From Harmothoe impar (lineage: Eukaryota > Annelida > Polychaeta > Phyllodocida > Polynoidae), in NCBI GenBank assembly GCA_947462335.1, contig OX381718.1, positions 35,680,976-35,744,975 on the forward strand: a DNA stretch of 64,000 nucleotides. The letters are read 5' to 3'. The translations under genes were made by a program, and so were the position numbers. Each line of letters begins with the position of its first letter. Position 1 is the stretch's first letter. Positions 56,901 through 64,000 of this stretch are shown one piece after another. The notes under the pieces are model-generated. The model saw nothing but the letters and a program-made list of their open reading frames with translations, was not told where the DNA came from and did not search any database.

Positions 56901-59900
56901 TGACATTCAATCTTGTGTACCAATTTAAGTCACACTTAAAACACTACTGAACATCATATTTCTGATCCCCTCCTAAAATTAGACCATTCTAAATTGCTGA
57001 CAACTAATTTTCAGACAAACCACCTGATCAAAATAAAACAAACACAACTGGACTGGCTGAGCCCTAACACCTATCAGCCTGCCCCACCTCTGTTTAAAAG
57101 TTCAACTAAACATATACATCTTGGGAGTCTGATAAGGACATAATCAATCTCAGCCTTCTCCAAATAATTCACACCTGATGAGACATTTAAGTCGAAACCA
57201 CTAACTGTACCACCCACACTGCACTATCATCAGTGCCAGACCTGGCCCTATCATCCCCTCCTTTTTTCTTAATGGGCCCAGATGACCTTTACATAAATCA
57301 AGTCCTAAACATCTGCTCTAAGATAGTTTGCCATATTAGGAAATCCAGCAAGACTCTGCTAGGAGATTGTTTGGAGGAAGTGAGGTCATAGACTGAATCC
57401 CTGGACTCTGATTGGTCAGACCCACTGGGTAACCATGGTACACATAAGCATAGTGAGCCTTGTCAACAAGGCATTCAGTGGTTGTGCAAGGTAGGGACAA
57501 GAAGTCCTTTTCCGTTTTTCCCTTATACTATAAGCAAGAATAAAGATACACTGTTGGGTTGCTTACCAATTTCTACACACTTTAAAGGCATAAAAAGTAC
57601 TGCTATGATGGGTGATCATTCAGTTTAAGTCATGCAGATCTGCGCACTTACCAATTTGCATGATTGCATTGAATCATAGAACTTAGATTTGCTATTGTAA
57701 ACTCGCTTTAATCATAACACATTTTGCAGCCTGCAGAGGGTTTCCCAAGCCCTGAGCACTTTTCTTTCAAGTCAAGCTGTTATACCTAAATCAATAACAA
57801 GCAATAAAGATGTCAGGCATCTGATAATCTAAAACTATCAGCACTGGTAACCATTAGAGACTAAAGAATGCTATTAGTATAGTTTGGTCGCTTTGATGGT
57901 ACCCAGTTCTTCAACGAGATGGTTCGGTACAGGCCTTTCCTTGTGGGAAACTGCCATTACTTACTGTTTAGATATAAGGCTTTCATATGGAGATCCTTTA
58001 GGTAGAGCTATACCAAACCCAGATGGCATGAATTCCTCTGGTATTTTGCGCCATGCGCAGTGACCTATACGGTATAGGTACTGCTCAGTGTCAGTGATGT
58101 CTCCAGCAAAGGCGACTGGTTCTGAGCTGTCGACAAGGTATCTTATAGCTGCAAATGTATTGTACGCGAAGGTATTCCTTGACAGCACTTTCTGCCAAAG
58201 CTTTGCATACACTCCTGATTTAGCTTCCTGGCGATGAGGGAAATCAAGAACAATGCTTACAACATGTGTGGGTTGAAGAGAAATGTATACTGCAATGGGG
58301 GTTACAAAATAATATAGTTTCACTGTCTTTATGATTATGATAATTATAAAGATATTTAGCAAGACAAATTTGTAACTATCCGAGGCTGCAAGATTTGGGC
58401 TTGGAAAAACAGTTATGTATACTGTAAAAAACACAGCAGGTAGAGCCAAGTAGCCCCCCACTTCTCCCGCAGTCCATCCCAAAGAAAAGGGCACTAATAA
58501 TATTCTTACCTGCATTAGGCCCATTTGGGCATTACCATATCTGACCATCAGTGAGTACTCAGTATCAGCGGCCAGTTCTTCCAGTGTGTTGAAGGGCAGT
58601 CTAAAATCGTTAGCTGTGAGTGCAGCCACCAGATTCCCTGAGTAGGTAGTAATCAGCATCAGGGACATCAGCCAGAAACTCACCCACAGGGCAAGAGCTG
58701 CTCTCCCTTTTACAGAGCTCTCTGATCCTAAATAAAAATACATAAGCTGGTAAGGTCACACTTTGCAGTTCAATTTCTATTAATCAATGCTAAAAGATAA
58801 TTGTCGCAATTTGATTTCACGTTTTGACAGACAGACAGCACCCACATAAAAAATCAATTTCAATTTTTGAAAACTACTTTCAAAACCACTTTTAAGTTTT
58901 ATCAAATTGATTTTTTCTTTCAATTTCTTTTCACTACAAAGATCCTGCATCTGACTTTAGGTAATAATAGTACCGTAAAACCTCGCGTATAAGCCTAACT
59001 TGCGTATAAGGCACACCCCGACTTTGGGCCGATCCTATAAGTGGCTTATAAGTGAGTTTTTGCTACTATGGTACAGCACTAAAAGACACCTTAAAGGGTG
59101 AATCCACTGAGGTAAATCTGTCGGATCGGACGAGATTCGCCCTTAGGTGTAACATTGTGAAGGTTCATCTGAGGTTTGCCTCAGTGGATTCACCCTTTAA
59201 GGTGGCTTTTAGTGCTGTACCATAGTAGCAAAAACTCACTTATAAGCTGCACCTTGACCATGGGCCAATGCTATAAGCCGGACTGCCGATCTGATTCGCG
59301 TACTCGCCACGGCTTATACGCAAGGTTTTACGTTAATATTTTTTGGCATATTTTACAAAATAAAGAATGGGTTTCAGGTTTTCTGACAATTTACCTTTCA
59401 GGAGAGATGTCTCAAACATTAATCCGGCAATGTAGGCAAAAGTTTTTGAGAAGGATTCTCTTGTTGATCTCCTCTGTATCTTTGGTGAAACAAGTTCACA
59501 GAAGCAAACAAGTAATGTAGCTGCCACAAGACAACAGGAAACGATGAGCCAAACCTGAAAGAAATAGGAATGGTAGGGTTAATTTCTTATTAATGATATC
59601 ACAATATTCTTCAGGAATAAATGTGTGTGTATGCACATGTATACAAGTAGACATAGTAACCCAACAAATCATAGTGACCTCCCACAACCTTCAATGTCCT
59701 TATAAACCTTGCCTTATGAAATAGAAATCTGTCATATGACGCCATAGCGAAGGGTCATAACTCAGGCAACATGTGTCATGTTTGCACTGCAAATCCTTAA
59801 ATTCTTGGTGATTTGTAGCTGATCTGTGACACCCGACCAACCTGATTAAGCTAGCCTTTGCAAATAAAGAGTACAAGTGGCACCACCAAGGGTACCAGCA

Positions 59901-62900
59901 GAAAAGCTGAGCATCTGCGCCTCTGGTTCAGTGATGGGGAAGATGAAGGTGAACTCATTCCCCGGGTCAGAAAGAGGAGATGCAGGCCAGCTTGTAGGGT
60001 AGAAGTCACCATCATACAAGGATGGATTAGACCAAGTATAAGTCTGCAGCACCAAAGGCATACAGTTCAGTCCTCTCCACTTCTTAAAATTGTTGATCTC
60101 CAATTTTGAGGTGTGGTGGCCAAATATGGTGCTGTATGACGTAGCCTAAGAGCTGGAGCAGGTGTTGGCTAGACACAACGTTACATAGTGCGTCTAACTC
60201 ACCCCCGGAATTCTCCTGTCATTGGCTCGGCCATCATCGCACAGCCTTCCCAGTGAAGAACCTAAAGCTCATAGTAGTGCTCATGAACGCGAACGGAGAT
60301 AGATATTTTCATGCTGTTGTAGGGGTTTATTATTCATACAAACTCCATACATACCATTTACTTCCTAATTCATCCCCTTTGGACCGGGTTCAGTGTCTAA
60401 TACACTCTTACCAGGTTTGTTGATATCTCAATTGACTACACTGTACATATATATTTTCGCGGATTTCACAGTTTTTTAAATCCATGGAAATATGTGCAAC
60501 GCTTTACCTAAAACCTCATGTATAAGGTGTGGCTTATACGCGAGTCAGATCGCAAAAGATACAAAAGTCACCATAATCAGATGGCTTGTGTGGCTTATAG
60601 GATCGGCCCAAAGTCGGGGTGCAGCTTATATGCCAGTCAAGCTTATACGTGAGGTTTTACGGTACAGTGATTTAAAGACCTGGTGCTTAAACATTATCAA
60701 TAGTATGAGTGTTTAATAATAATGCTTCCAAAAACATAACTGATGTTACCTGCCACCGAAATGGTTTGTAGAAGTAGGATTCCTTCTCCTGCCAGTACTT
60801 CACAAAGATGGCTGAAGGCTCTGTCCAGAATGGAAATGTGAAATCCACAGCTTCTGCCCTTGCCTTGCTGATTGTAAACCCAGTTAGGATCATGTCAGCT
60901 TGCTACAAAGGTCAGCGGTAGAATTAGTTTTCCTTTAGTATGAAGAAAGTAGGCCTAAGCTTATATCTGATGCAAAATATCAGATATTGATTATTAAAGA
61001 GCATCACAAATCAGAAAGCAATTTAGAATTAAGTGTGTGCTACCTAAACCTTTTATAGAACATTTATTCTTAGTGAAATGTTGCGTACCTTTCGCACTAC
61101 CATGCCAACCATTCCATTCCACTCTTGGGTTTCTTCATCCCTACTTCCCCAGTTCTCATCTATGGATTTTACTATTGTGTACCTGCATAGCAGAAATAGG
61201 GCTAAACATGACGAAGTTCTGTTTTCTGCTCTACAATACACTGCTGCTATCTAATCATTCTGTGTTCAGCATGTCACACTGCATGGACATTAGAATTTAG
61301 ACTCATAGAAAGTTTCTTGACTCCATGTAAATATTGTGACAATGTCATAATGCTATTTCCATGAGGTTTGAAGTGGGATTAACTAAACTATACGATTTGT
61401 TGCATATGCCATACAATTGTAGGGGCTAGGGTTATACGGGGTTTTATATGACGGGTTCTGTTGGATGCTGTGTTGCGAACTCCGTCCGAACCCTTCAGTC
61501 CAACGGCAGGTGGCGAGACCTGCTTCGGGCTTGGGGTATGGACAGAGGTCGCTATAGGCTTCCGGTCTGCGTGTGCGTGCGCAGGCTGGCTGCCTATATA
61601 TACCCAGCATCCGATGGGACTCGTCGGTTACTCTTGAGCCACGCTGGTGAAGAGACCCCGAGATCACTGCGGCTATATTAGCCTACTGACCCGTTCCGAA
61701 CTCTATAGGGAGTTCGCACGATTAGAGCTTTGCCTGTCTAGGTTCCTGAATAAACCTATTGATTCGCAACCTGTAACACTTGATCCGAACTGTGTGGACT
61801 TTGTTCTTTTACTTGATACTATAACAATATCATAGAGGAGCAAAGTATCGTTTATTACACAATGATTAACACACAATTGTAGAATTTTCTAAAGAACTAT
61901 AGATGGTCAGTGCAATATCTACTCCAGTAGCAAACACGATGTGGCCCCACATGGGGGTACAGCCAGCTAGCTGTGGCACTGAGTGGGCTTCCTGTGTTGA
62001 TCCCAGTGGTTTTGGTCATTGGTTGTTGCTGTGGGCCCACCCAGGCTAACCAACGTGTGCTTATATTGGGATCTCGAGGGTTTTATCTATCTGGCGCCAC
62101 ATCGGAAAAATGTGGATTGTAGAACGGATGGAATAATTCCTTTATTTGTTTAATTTGGAGCGGTCATATTTTTGATTTTTTTTTGCCTCCCCCCAAGGGT
62201 CCAATCCCCCCTCCCTGAAGGGGTTGACATATTTTTGTCCTGCCTACCCAATGACACCCTCCACCCCAACCTGTTAACCAATCTTCAACATACAAACACA
62301 TTCGGTTTTATTGTACTAATATAAAGAAAATAGATCCTACAATGAAGGAAAACTCCACATATTATATAAAGTAGGGGCTACATGTATCTAATGTTAAGGT
62401 TCAGTACTACCATATCATTTCGCCCTGTCCAAACCACCCCTTAGCCTATGTCGGGTACCCCACTTTGAAAGTGATCTGCGCCCACATGGGGTAGCCTGCA
62501 CAGATGCCACACCGAAACACAATGACCAAACTTGAAGGGCTCAAGGTGGGTTTTAATTGGTTTATACAATTTAGGCAATCTGGTTTGGCTCGGCCTTAAA
62601 CCCAGCCATCTGCTCATGTAAAATCCAAGTACTGAAGTCTGCCTAAGCAAAAACCTATTTAGTCCTGTTTAGGCTTGCTAACATGGTGATGTACAAATTA
62701 CAACAATCATCACCAATCATGCGCTTAGTGGTTAAATATGGTAATGGATAACCTTTAAATCTTTACTAAATGCTAAGTTCAAAGAAAATTCTAGTAGTCG
62801 AATACAATGCAGTCCATCATCGATTTCATGCATTGTAATGTTGCCCATTGTTATAGTCGTCCACTACCAAAAGTCATCCATCCAATCTACAATCTATGAA

Positions 62901-63182
62901 GGTTTTTGGCCTACCATTACTCTCCCTGTCCTCCCAAGATCTACTCCAGTGTGCATCATCCTCCCTTGCCCCCTCGCCTACCCATCAGAGTCCATAGGAA
63001 CAACTTGTTTAACCATTGGTTTATCCAGTGCATATTTTGATCAAATTTGAAGTGGGCAAGATGTCCGTTAACTATTCTTACGTGAAGTTCAGCTGATCCA
63101 CCAATAGTTGAAGAATCTCGCCACAAAAACCTCTGATCTTCAGTTCTCCTTTCTCCATATACCACAGCACAAATGGATCGTA
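35622..63182 (-). CDS. Ionotropic glutamate receptor (iGluR/IR-type), S1 lobe to C-terminus, seven exons
   Basis: Gene span on the minus strand; upstream exons (signal peptide, amino-terminal domain) lie beyond the window. The seven exons (63082-63182, 61089-61182, 60750-60902, 59395-59554, 58510-58727, 57965-58227, 35622-35913) have GT-AG borders and matching phases and total 1281 bases (427 codons with the stop). Order: S1 lobe, M1, pore loop, M3, S2 lobe, M4, short tail. The Arg that holds ligand in iGluRs is present (TISKARAEAVDF). The canonical M3 SYTANLAAF is replaced by TYSGNLVAAL, and the usual S2 Glu region reads AFAGDITD. These variants suggest an invertebrate IR-like or divergent receptor rather than AMPA/kainate. 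It is a plasma-membrane cation channel. Confidence 0.88.
35914..36877 (-). other. Last intron, distal end
   Basis: Non-coding. It contains a hairpin-rich patch (36649-36735) with two ATATCAGCACGTTTCCG copies and CGTGCTGATAT...ATATCAGCACG inverted arms. Its right end (TTAT, 36874-36877) is the Gypsy-B target site. Confidence 0.6.
36878..37313 (-). repeat. Gypsy-B 3' LTR
   Basis: 436 bases, TG...CA, matching 47754-48190 with scattered substitutions. A minus-strand GGTAGGGGGTAG adjoins it at 37314-37325 as polypurine tract. Confidence 0.93.
37314..38092 (-). other. Gypsy-B 3' non-coding region
   Basis: AT-rich, with poly-A runs (37498-37512, 37577-37588), and no gene. Its right end, TATTCAGTCCC... 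(38042-38092), is repeated at 38459-38509. Confidence 0.6.
38093..38458 (-). repeat. Captured copy of receptor 3' end without the TE nest
   Basis: A 366-base segment inside Gypsy-B. The left part matches 157-250 and the right part matches 35431-35654, including the last receptor codons (NKSEEITD), the stop and 3' flank. In the genomic originals these parts are 35 kb apart. The segment is flanked by a 51-base direct duplication of Gypsy-B sequence (38042-38092 and 38459-38509). It also carries a 31-base internal tandem duplication (ATTAATCTCTTTGAGAATTT...). Confidence 0.85.
38570..38880 (-). pseudogene. Gypsy-B ORF4: coiled-coil protein homologous to Gypsy-A ORF4
   Basis: A minus-strand frame open from about 38880 to a TAA near 38570. 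It encodes a Lys/Glu/Gln-rich helix followed by KFQECFGHEMYEWDVSRE and about 30 further residues. It lies in the same position and ends in the same motif as Gypsy-A ORF4. It overlaps the end of the ORF3 frame (stop 38847) in a different frame, again without an evident ATG at its head. Function unknown. Confidence 0.65.
38847..41704 (-). pseudogene. Gypsy-B ORF3: acidic/basic low-complexity zinc-finger protein
   Basis: Three overlapping frames (41489-41704, 40120-41565, 38847-40172) form one gene broken by frameshifts near 41530 and 40150. The N-terminal half is Lys/Thr/Pro-rich low complexity. The middle is helical and charged. The C-terminal half has the same finger pair as Gypsy-A ORF3: TPCPFTTFQNED followed by RFTRHLTEKHVRH, then YDCVSVG...ACPDGG followed by IIRHMARKH. 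A KRPRTE-type nuclear localisation-like cluster lies near 39370. The N-terminal part differs from that of Gypsy-A, so only the finger half is conserved. Confidence 0.75.
41770..42537 (-). pseudogene. Gypsy-B integrase, C-terminally truncated
   Basis: HHCC domain CHGHSTSGHFGKN...CPACC and all three catalytic blocks (IAVDIISGV, LHSDQGREFES, DGQVERFNRT) are readable. The frame ends just after LVFGVV, where Gypsy-A continues for another 210 residues with GPY/F and AT-hook-like tail. That tail and the spacer are deleted here and the gene abuts ORF3 upstream sequence. Confidence 0.88.
42565..45308 (-). pseudogene. Gypsy-B protease - RT - RNase H, multiply frameshifted
   Basis: Protease FLVDTGASHSFIS and LGLDFAALY are in the 44097-45308 frame. 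RT lies in 43488-43874 with CTLDLQSGYWQ, MPFGLCNAPATF and LVYLDDVIVFG. RNase H LDTDASNESIGAALSQ lies in 42879-43310, and the tether KHVNADCLSRRP in 42565-42954. At least five frame changes and small deletions relative to Gypsy-A make it non-functional. Confidence 0.9.
45221..47557 (-). pseudogene. Gypsy-B Gag (coiled coil, Gag core, knuckle), frameshifted
   Basis: The 45857-47557 frame holds a long coiled coil (Glu/Gln/Ala-rich, many heptads). The 45466-45930 frame holds the Gag core (ARVFG-like APRVFGLALMRLLKK). The 45221-45421 frame holds a damaged knuckle in which a tandem microduplication (LEICLEIC) disrupts the CCHC spacing of CYRC...HFAAEC. Architecture is the same as Gypsy-A Gag. Confidence 0.85.
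47738..47752 (-). promoter_or_regulatory. Gypsy-B primer-binding site, tRNA-His type
   Basis: The minus strand reads TGGTGCCGTGACCAG one base inside the 5' LTR, identical to the first 15 bases of the Gypsy-A site. Confidence 0.75.
47754..48190 (-). repeat. Gypsy-B 5' LTR
   Basis: 437 bases. The minus strand starts TGTAGGGGCTAG. A TATATATAGG (TATA-box-like) occurs near 48006-48016. A solo copy of the same family is at 61418-61859. Confidence 0.93.
48195..48400 (+). promoter_or_regulatory. Upstream region of the Crypton-type gene
   Basis: About 200 bases between the Gypsy-B target duplication and the ATG. The frame is open upstream of the ATG (from a TTG at 48287), so the start codon choice is not certain; I chose MASS at 48401 because it begins the domain. 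No clear TATA box. Confidence 0.4.
48401..50065 (+). pseudogene. Crypton-type tyrosine recombinase gene with agenet/Tudor-like N-terminus
   Basis: Two exons (48401-48755, 49002-50065) with a GT-AG intron in the correct phase. Exon 1 starts MASSPRFKVGQFVEVLVDN and has an SH3-fold-like agenet/Tudor pattern (about residues 5-60: F-VG--VEV--D--W--GYI). Exon 2 is a DUF3504/Crypton-type YR with Arg in FGQRAREGLHELK, box II HCVRSTCV (His-x-x-Arg), TGHKS and candidate Tyr in ASIESYSKT. The catalytic set is complete, but an in-frame TAG interrupts it at 49100-49102, and a second ATG at 49130 could start a shortened protein. Cryptons are DNA elements encoding only a YR. It could be an element copy or a domesticated host gene. 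Confidence 0.75.
50402..50496. repeat. Long hairpin downstream of the Crypton-type gene
   Basis: Inverted arms of about 42 bases (50402-50444 and 50455-50496) share GCTAACAGGCACAC and GGCTGTATCGCTGGATATCG, separated by a 10-base loop. Only the middle of the arms and one base near the ends differ. There is no gene here. Confidence 0.88.
50497..50738. other. Intron sequence, no feature
   Basis: Nothing recognised apart from a short C-rich tract (50575-50587). Confidence 0.5.
50739..51056 (+). CDS. Unrecognised 105-residue open frame
   Basis: The frame begins with a TTG-type start and ends TQLE-stop just before the Penelope target site. It has Cys and acidic residues (HCDSAEECVYVG, GTCYFPGRDQLLEQML) and reads like a real, non-repetitive protein, but I recognise no family. 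When the Penelope element is removed, an AATAAAG follows the stop by about 35 bases, so this could be a terminal exon on the plus strand within the receptor intron, or a remnant of another transposon. Confidence 0.3.
   Translation: MLDRKRTTWATFILRMSPHLDEVATVGHCDSAEECVYVGNTTMLDLGMDNVLVCGIHVEGTCYFPGRDQLLEQMLNQCKSCISVISLKWYTGSPEESIIKVTQLE
51079..51171 (-). repeat. Inverted terminal fragment of the Penelope repeat
   Basis: The reverse complement of 55634-55729 (GGATGCACCGATTGTGCAGC... to the CATCCCAAC end), differing at one or two bases. Inverted partial repeats at the 5' end are common in Penelope-like elements. Confidence 0.9.
51166..52960 (+). pseudogene. Penelope element upstream coding region (ORF1-like), broken
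   Basis: Three frames (51166-51777, 51774-51962, 52004-52960) in succession. The first is Ser/Thr/Pro/Asn-rich and disordered. The last contains a compact region with ADTWRLYRGCYEKCAH and HVNRFPAWTTG, then an alpha-helical part (residues 160-240). Around 52185-52388 a competing plus frame with ASGKQAYFLSDSYLRRL reads more protein-like, so there are probably compensating frameshifts. I recognise no domain. Many Penelope-like elements lack such a region, so it may be an ORF1 specific to this lineage. Confidence 0.5.
53003..55688 (+). pseudogene. Penelope-like reverse transcriptase - GIY-YIG endonuclease, frameshifted
   Basis: N-terminal Penelope block VVNLSDHQLSEGEFTLLQKG (53003-53635). Then KADKGSAVVL and PNLYLLPKIPK (53601-54179), TMDVTSLY (motif A, near 54265), GTAMGTKLAPAYANIFMG (B), KRYIDDVFIIW (C, with IDD) and VNFLDITV (54344-55555). 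After a Cys-rich linker (CQYCQKLNKS) the GIY-YIG endonuclease starts as IIYAITCTSCGIQYVGQT with the following Arg in LERLMDRF. The end of the protein, MHRLCSITPNGLNLLD, is in another frame after a C-run near 55514-55523. Frame changes near 53610, 54285 and 55520 disable this copy. Confidence 0.93.
55625..56308 (+). repeat. Penelope pseudo-LTR, copy 1
   Basis: A unit of about 685 bases repeated in tandem at 56310-56993. It contains the last codons of the coding region and then non-coding sequence with an AATAACAAAATAAAAAAAATAAA-like A-rich tract, split here by length. A 95-residue open frame (55978-56265) recurs in both copies but shows no domain. Confidence 0.9.
56310..56993 (+). repeat. Penelope pseudo-LTR, copy 2
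   Basis: Near-identical to copy 1, with only a few substitutions (for example 56459, 56894 and 56902). Head-to-tail repeats like this are typical of Penelope-like elements. Confidence 0.9.
57175..57198 (+). ncRNA. Hammerhead-ribozyme-like core
   Basis: CTGATGA, then a 3-bp stem with loop (GAC-ATTTAA-GTC), then GAAAC, the invariant hammerhead core with stem II. Hammerhead motifs are known in Penelope-like elements, often in minimal type I form with a tiny stem III. Here a possible GUA cleavage site follows at 57206-57208, but I cannot form stem I from the flanks, so this copy may be truncated or inactive. Confidence 0.5.
57539..57964 (-). other. Last intron, proximal end
   Basis: Intron sequence between the Penelope target duplication and the S2 exon; no feature recognised. 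Confidence 0.6.
57965..58227 (-). CDS. Receptor exon: S2 lobe
   Basis: 263 bases between CGCCAG and GTAAGT. It encodes EAKSGVYAKLWQKVL, SSEPVAFAGDITDTEQYL and MPSGFGIALPKGSPYESLI, all standard S2 positions. The apparent stop at 57961 is intronic, because a strong donor precedes it. Ends in phase 2. Confidence 0.9.
58510..58727 (-). CDS. Receptor exon: M3 and start of S2
   Basis: 218 bases between ATTTAG and GTAAGA. It encodes M3 (WVSFWLMSLMLITTYSGNL) and VAALTANDF...NTLEELAA...YSLMVRYGNAQ. The gating motif departs from SYTANLAAF. Ends in phase 0. Confidence 0.9.
58973..59333. mobile_element. MITE with TA target site, long imperfect palindrome
   Basis: Ends CCGTAAAACCTCGCGTATAAGCC and its inverse (GGCTTATACGCAAGGTTTTACG), flanked by TA. 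An internal palindrome has 68-base arms (59045-59113 and 59179-59247). It lies in a receptor intron. A TA target site suggests Tc1/mariner-type mobilisation. Confidence 0.82.
59395..59554 (-). CDS. Receptor exon: M1 and pore loop
   Basis: 160 bases. It encodes hydrophobic M1 (VWLIVSCCLVAATLLVCF) and the pore helix ESFSKTFAYIAGLMFE. The usual Q/R-site QQG region is replaced by FETSLLKG, so ion selectivity may be unusual. Ends in phase 1. Confidence 0.88.
60507..60662. mobile_element. Short MITE of the same family
   Basis: Ends CCTAAAACCTCATGTATAAG and CTTATACGTGAGGTTTTACGG, flanked by TA. It shares GGATCGGCCCAAAGTCGGGGTG (split by the reader at the centre) with the 58973 copy, in inverted orientation. 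It lies in a receptor intron. Confidence 0.8.
60750..60902 (-). CDS. Receptor exon: end of S1 and approach to M1
   Basis: 153 bases (51 codons) between TTTGTAG and GTAACA. It encodes QADMILTGFTISKARAEAV and DFTFPFWTE. It carries the conserved ligand-binding Arg, and the DF-x-FPF block is the iGluR signature. Confidence 0.92.
61089..61182 (-). CDS. Receptor exon: S1 lobe, WG...WNGMVG segment
   Basis: 94 bases between CTATGCAG and GTACGC. It completes the Thr codon and encodes YTIVKSIDENWGS and EWNGMVGMVVRK, the classic iGluR S1 block. It ends in phase 0. Confidence 0.9.
61418..61859 (+). mobile_element. Solo LTR of the Gypsy-B family
   Basis: 442 bases, TGTAGGGGC...TTTATTACA, clearly homologous to both Gypsy-B LTRs but more diverged and in the opposite orientation. 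It is flanked by CAAT (61414-61417 and 61860-61863). It formed by LTR-LTR recombination after insertion in a receptor intron. Confidence 0.92.
61864..63081 (-). other. Receptor intron, no further feature
   Basis: Non-coding; no repeat or gene recognised. Confidence 0.6.
63082..63182 (-). CDS. Receptor exon: start of S1 ligand-binding lobe
   Basis: 101 bases from acceptor TTCTAG to donor GTAAGA. It encodes YDPFVLWYMEKGE... and GFCGEILQLLVDQLNF, matching the PPYV...GYCVDLL...LNF start of iGluR S1. It ends in phase 2. Confidence 0.85.
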
Positions 63183-64000
63183 CTAGAATTGTATCAAAAA
63201 TAGACGAATAAACATTTTTGTGTACTTGTATTGATCAATGGTATTTTTGCCTAACATTGTAAACATCAGAAGTAGAAAACGAAGAATTGCTTCCTCTATT
63301 CATCTAGTGTGATCAGAAAAAAAAACATCACTTGATTTTCAATTGATTACAGTATCAAAGAATGTGTGAATAACTTTTTTATTGTTAATAACGTGCCTAT
63401 TTGCACTGCATTATTGATTTAAGGTGGGTCGCTACCCTTTGATTTCTTCAAATTCTAAAAGCTATCAGAATGGGCCAATATTGCATAGCCAGATACATAT
63501 ATACCTTCCCTAAACTGTGTTAAAAATTTAGATTATTTCAAGAAAAATTGTGCATTTTGTAACACTTTGAATATTTGATTTAATGGTAACTGATAATTTT
63601 TTTTTAAAGTGCTAGTAAATTGCAGATATTTAATATTTACAACACTATAGATGCTATGATATTGCTCGAAATAACCAAGGGTATAAATCCGGACAATTTT
63701 AGATATAGATTTTTACCATTTTACCCATCATGCAGTGCCATATATAATTAATTTAGTCATTTTTTGGCATCATTTTTCATTTTCAAAGGTCCAAAACCGT
63801 GACAATATGCCCGGGACCCCCTGTCAAAATTACTTCTATATGTTAGCAAATGATCTGAACTATTTTCTGAGAGAGTTAAAAAAAATTCTGTTAATACTGA
63901 ATACTATTTTTAGCCAATAAGGCCACAAATAATGATGATTTCTTTGTATTCTTTCCCAAAACCCCAAATTTTTTACCCAGAATGCCATGGCGTAAAATTG
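63183..64000 (-). other. Receptor upstream intron
   Basis: AT-rich sequence with no exon that I can identify. The amino-terminal domain and signal peptide exons should lie beyond 64000. Confidence 0.55.

Larger units (their letters stand above)
51079..57522 (+). mobile_element. Penelope-like element (GIY-YIG type)
   Basis: 6.4 kb flanked by a 16-base duplication TTATACTATAAGCAAG (51063-51078 and 57523-57538), a long target duplication typical of Penelope-like elements. Content in order: short inverted copy of the coding 3' end, upstream disordered coding, Penelope RT, GIY-YIG endonuclease, two direct 685-base repeats and a 529-base tail with a hammerhead-like core. Several frameshifts make it non-autonomous now. 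Confidence 0.92.

Noticed and set aside
55978..56950. 95-residue frame repeated in both Penelope pseudo-LTRs
   Set aside because: The copies are near-identical recent duplicates, so conservation is uninformative, and no domain is seen.
57961..58743. Single long exon ending in a stop at 57961
   Set aside because: It spans an intron (58228-58509) and the apparent stop lies inside a strong splice donor; splicing gives better channel homology.

Overview
The window is animal nuclear DNA, most likely from an invertebrate; I cannot name the species. The evidence is an intron-rich ionotropic glutamate receptor (iGluR) gene with GT-AG introns, surrounded and invaded by animal-type retroelements: Ngaro/PAT-like tyrosine-recombinase elements, Ty3/Gypsy LTR elements, a Penelope-like element, a Crypton-like recombinase gene and several MITEs. 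Nothing looks prokaryotic.

Host gene. Seven minus-strand exons (63182 down to 35622) encode an iGluR/IR-type channel from the S1 ligand-binding lobe to the stop codon. Together they give exactly 427 codons including the stop. The last intron is about 22 kb (35914-57964). It holds Gypsy-B (36878-48190), a Crypton-type recombinase gene (48401-50065) and a Penelope-like element (51079-57522). Other introns hold two MITEs and a solo Gypsy-B LTR.

TE nest. Immediately downstream of the receptor stop codon, about 35 kb of nested elements (about 266-35430) separates two pieces of what was a continuous 3' flank (150-263 and 35431-35654). Ngaro-2 (rearranged, with a head-to-tail joint) is the outermost element. 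Ngaro-1 (1007-6412) interrupts Ngaro-2 pol. Gypsy-A (9443-32812) and an unrelated solo LTR (32848-33715) interrupt its repeat. A 12.1-kb non-coding LTR element (12617-24749) interrupts Gypsy-A ORF3. Target-site duplications or paralogous empty sites support most of these junctions. A continuous copy of the receptor 3' flank, lacking the whole nest, lies inside Gypsy-B at 38093-38458.

Best candidates for something new. (1) Gypsy-A and Gypsy-B share two extra genes downstream of integrase: ORF3, an acidic zinc-finger protein, and ORF4, a small coiled-coil protein with a conserved C-terminal motif. (2) A Crypton-type recombinase carries an agenet/Tudor-like N-terminal domain and is bordered by strong hairpins. 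(3) The Penelope-like element has long upstream coding and a hammerhead-ribozyme-like core. (4) A foldback element is built from palindromic GATCATGTACGTCA units. Most TE coding regions are broken by frameshifts or stops; Ngaro-1 gag and YR, and the receptor exons, look intact.
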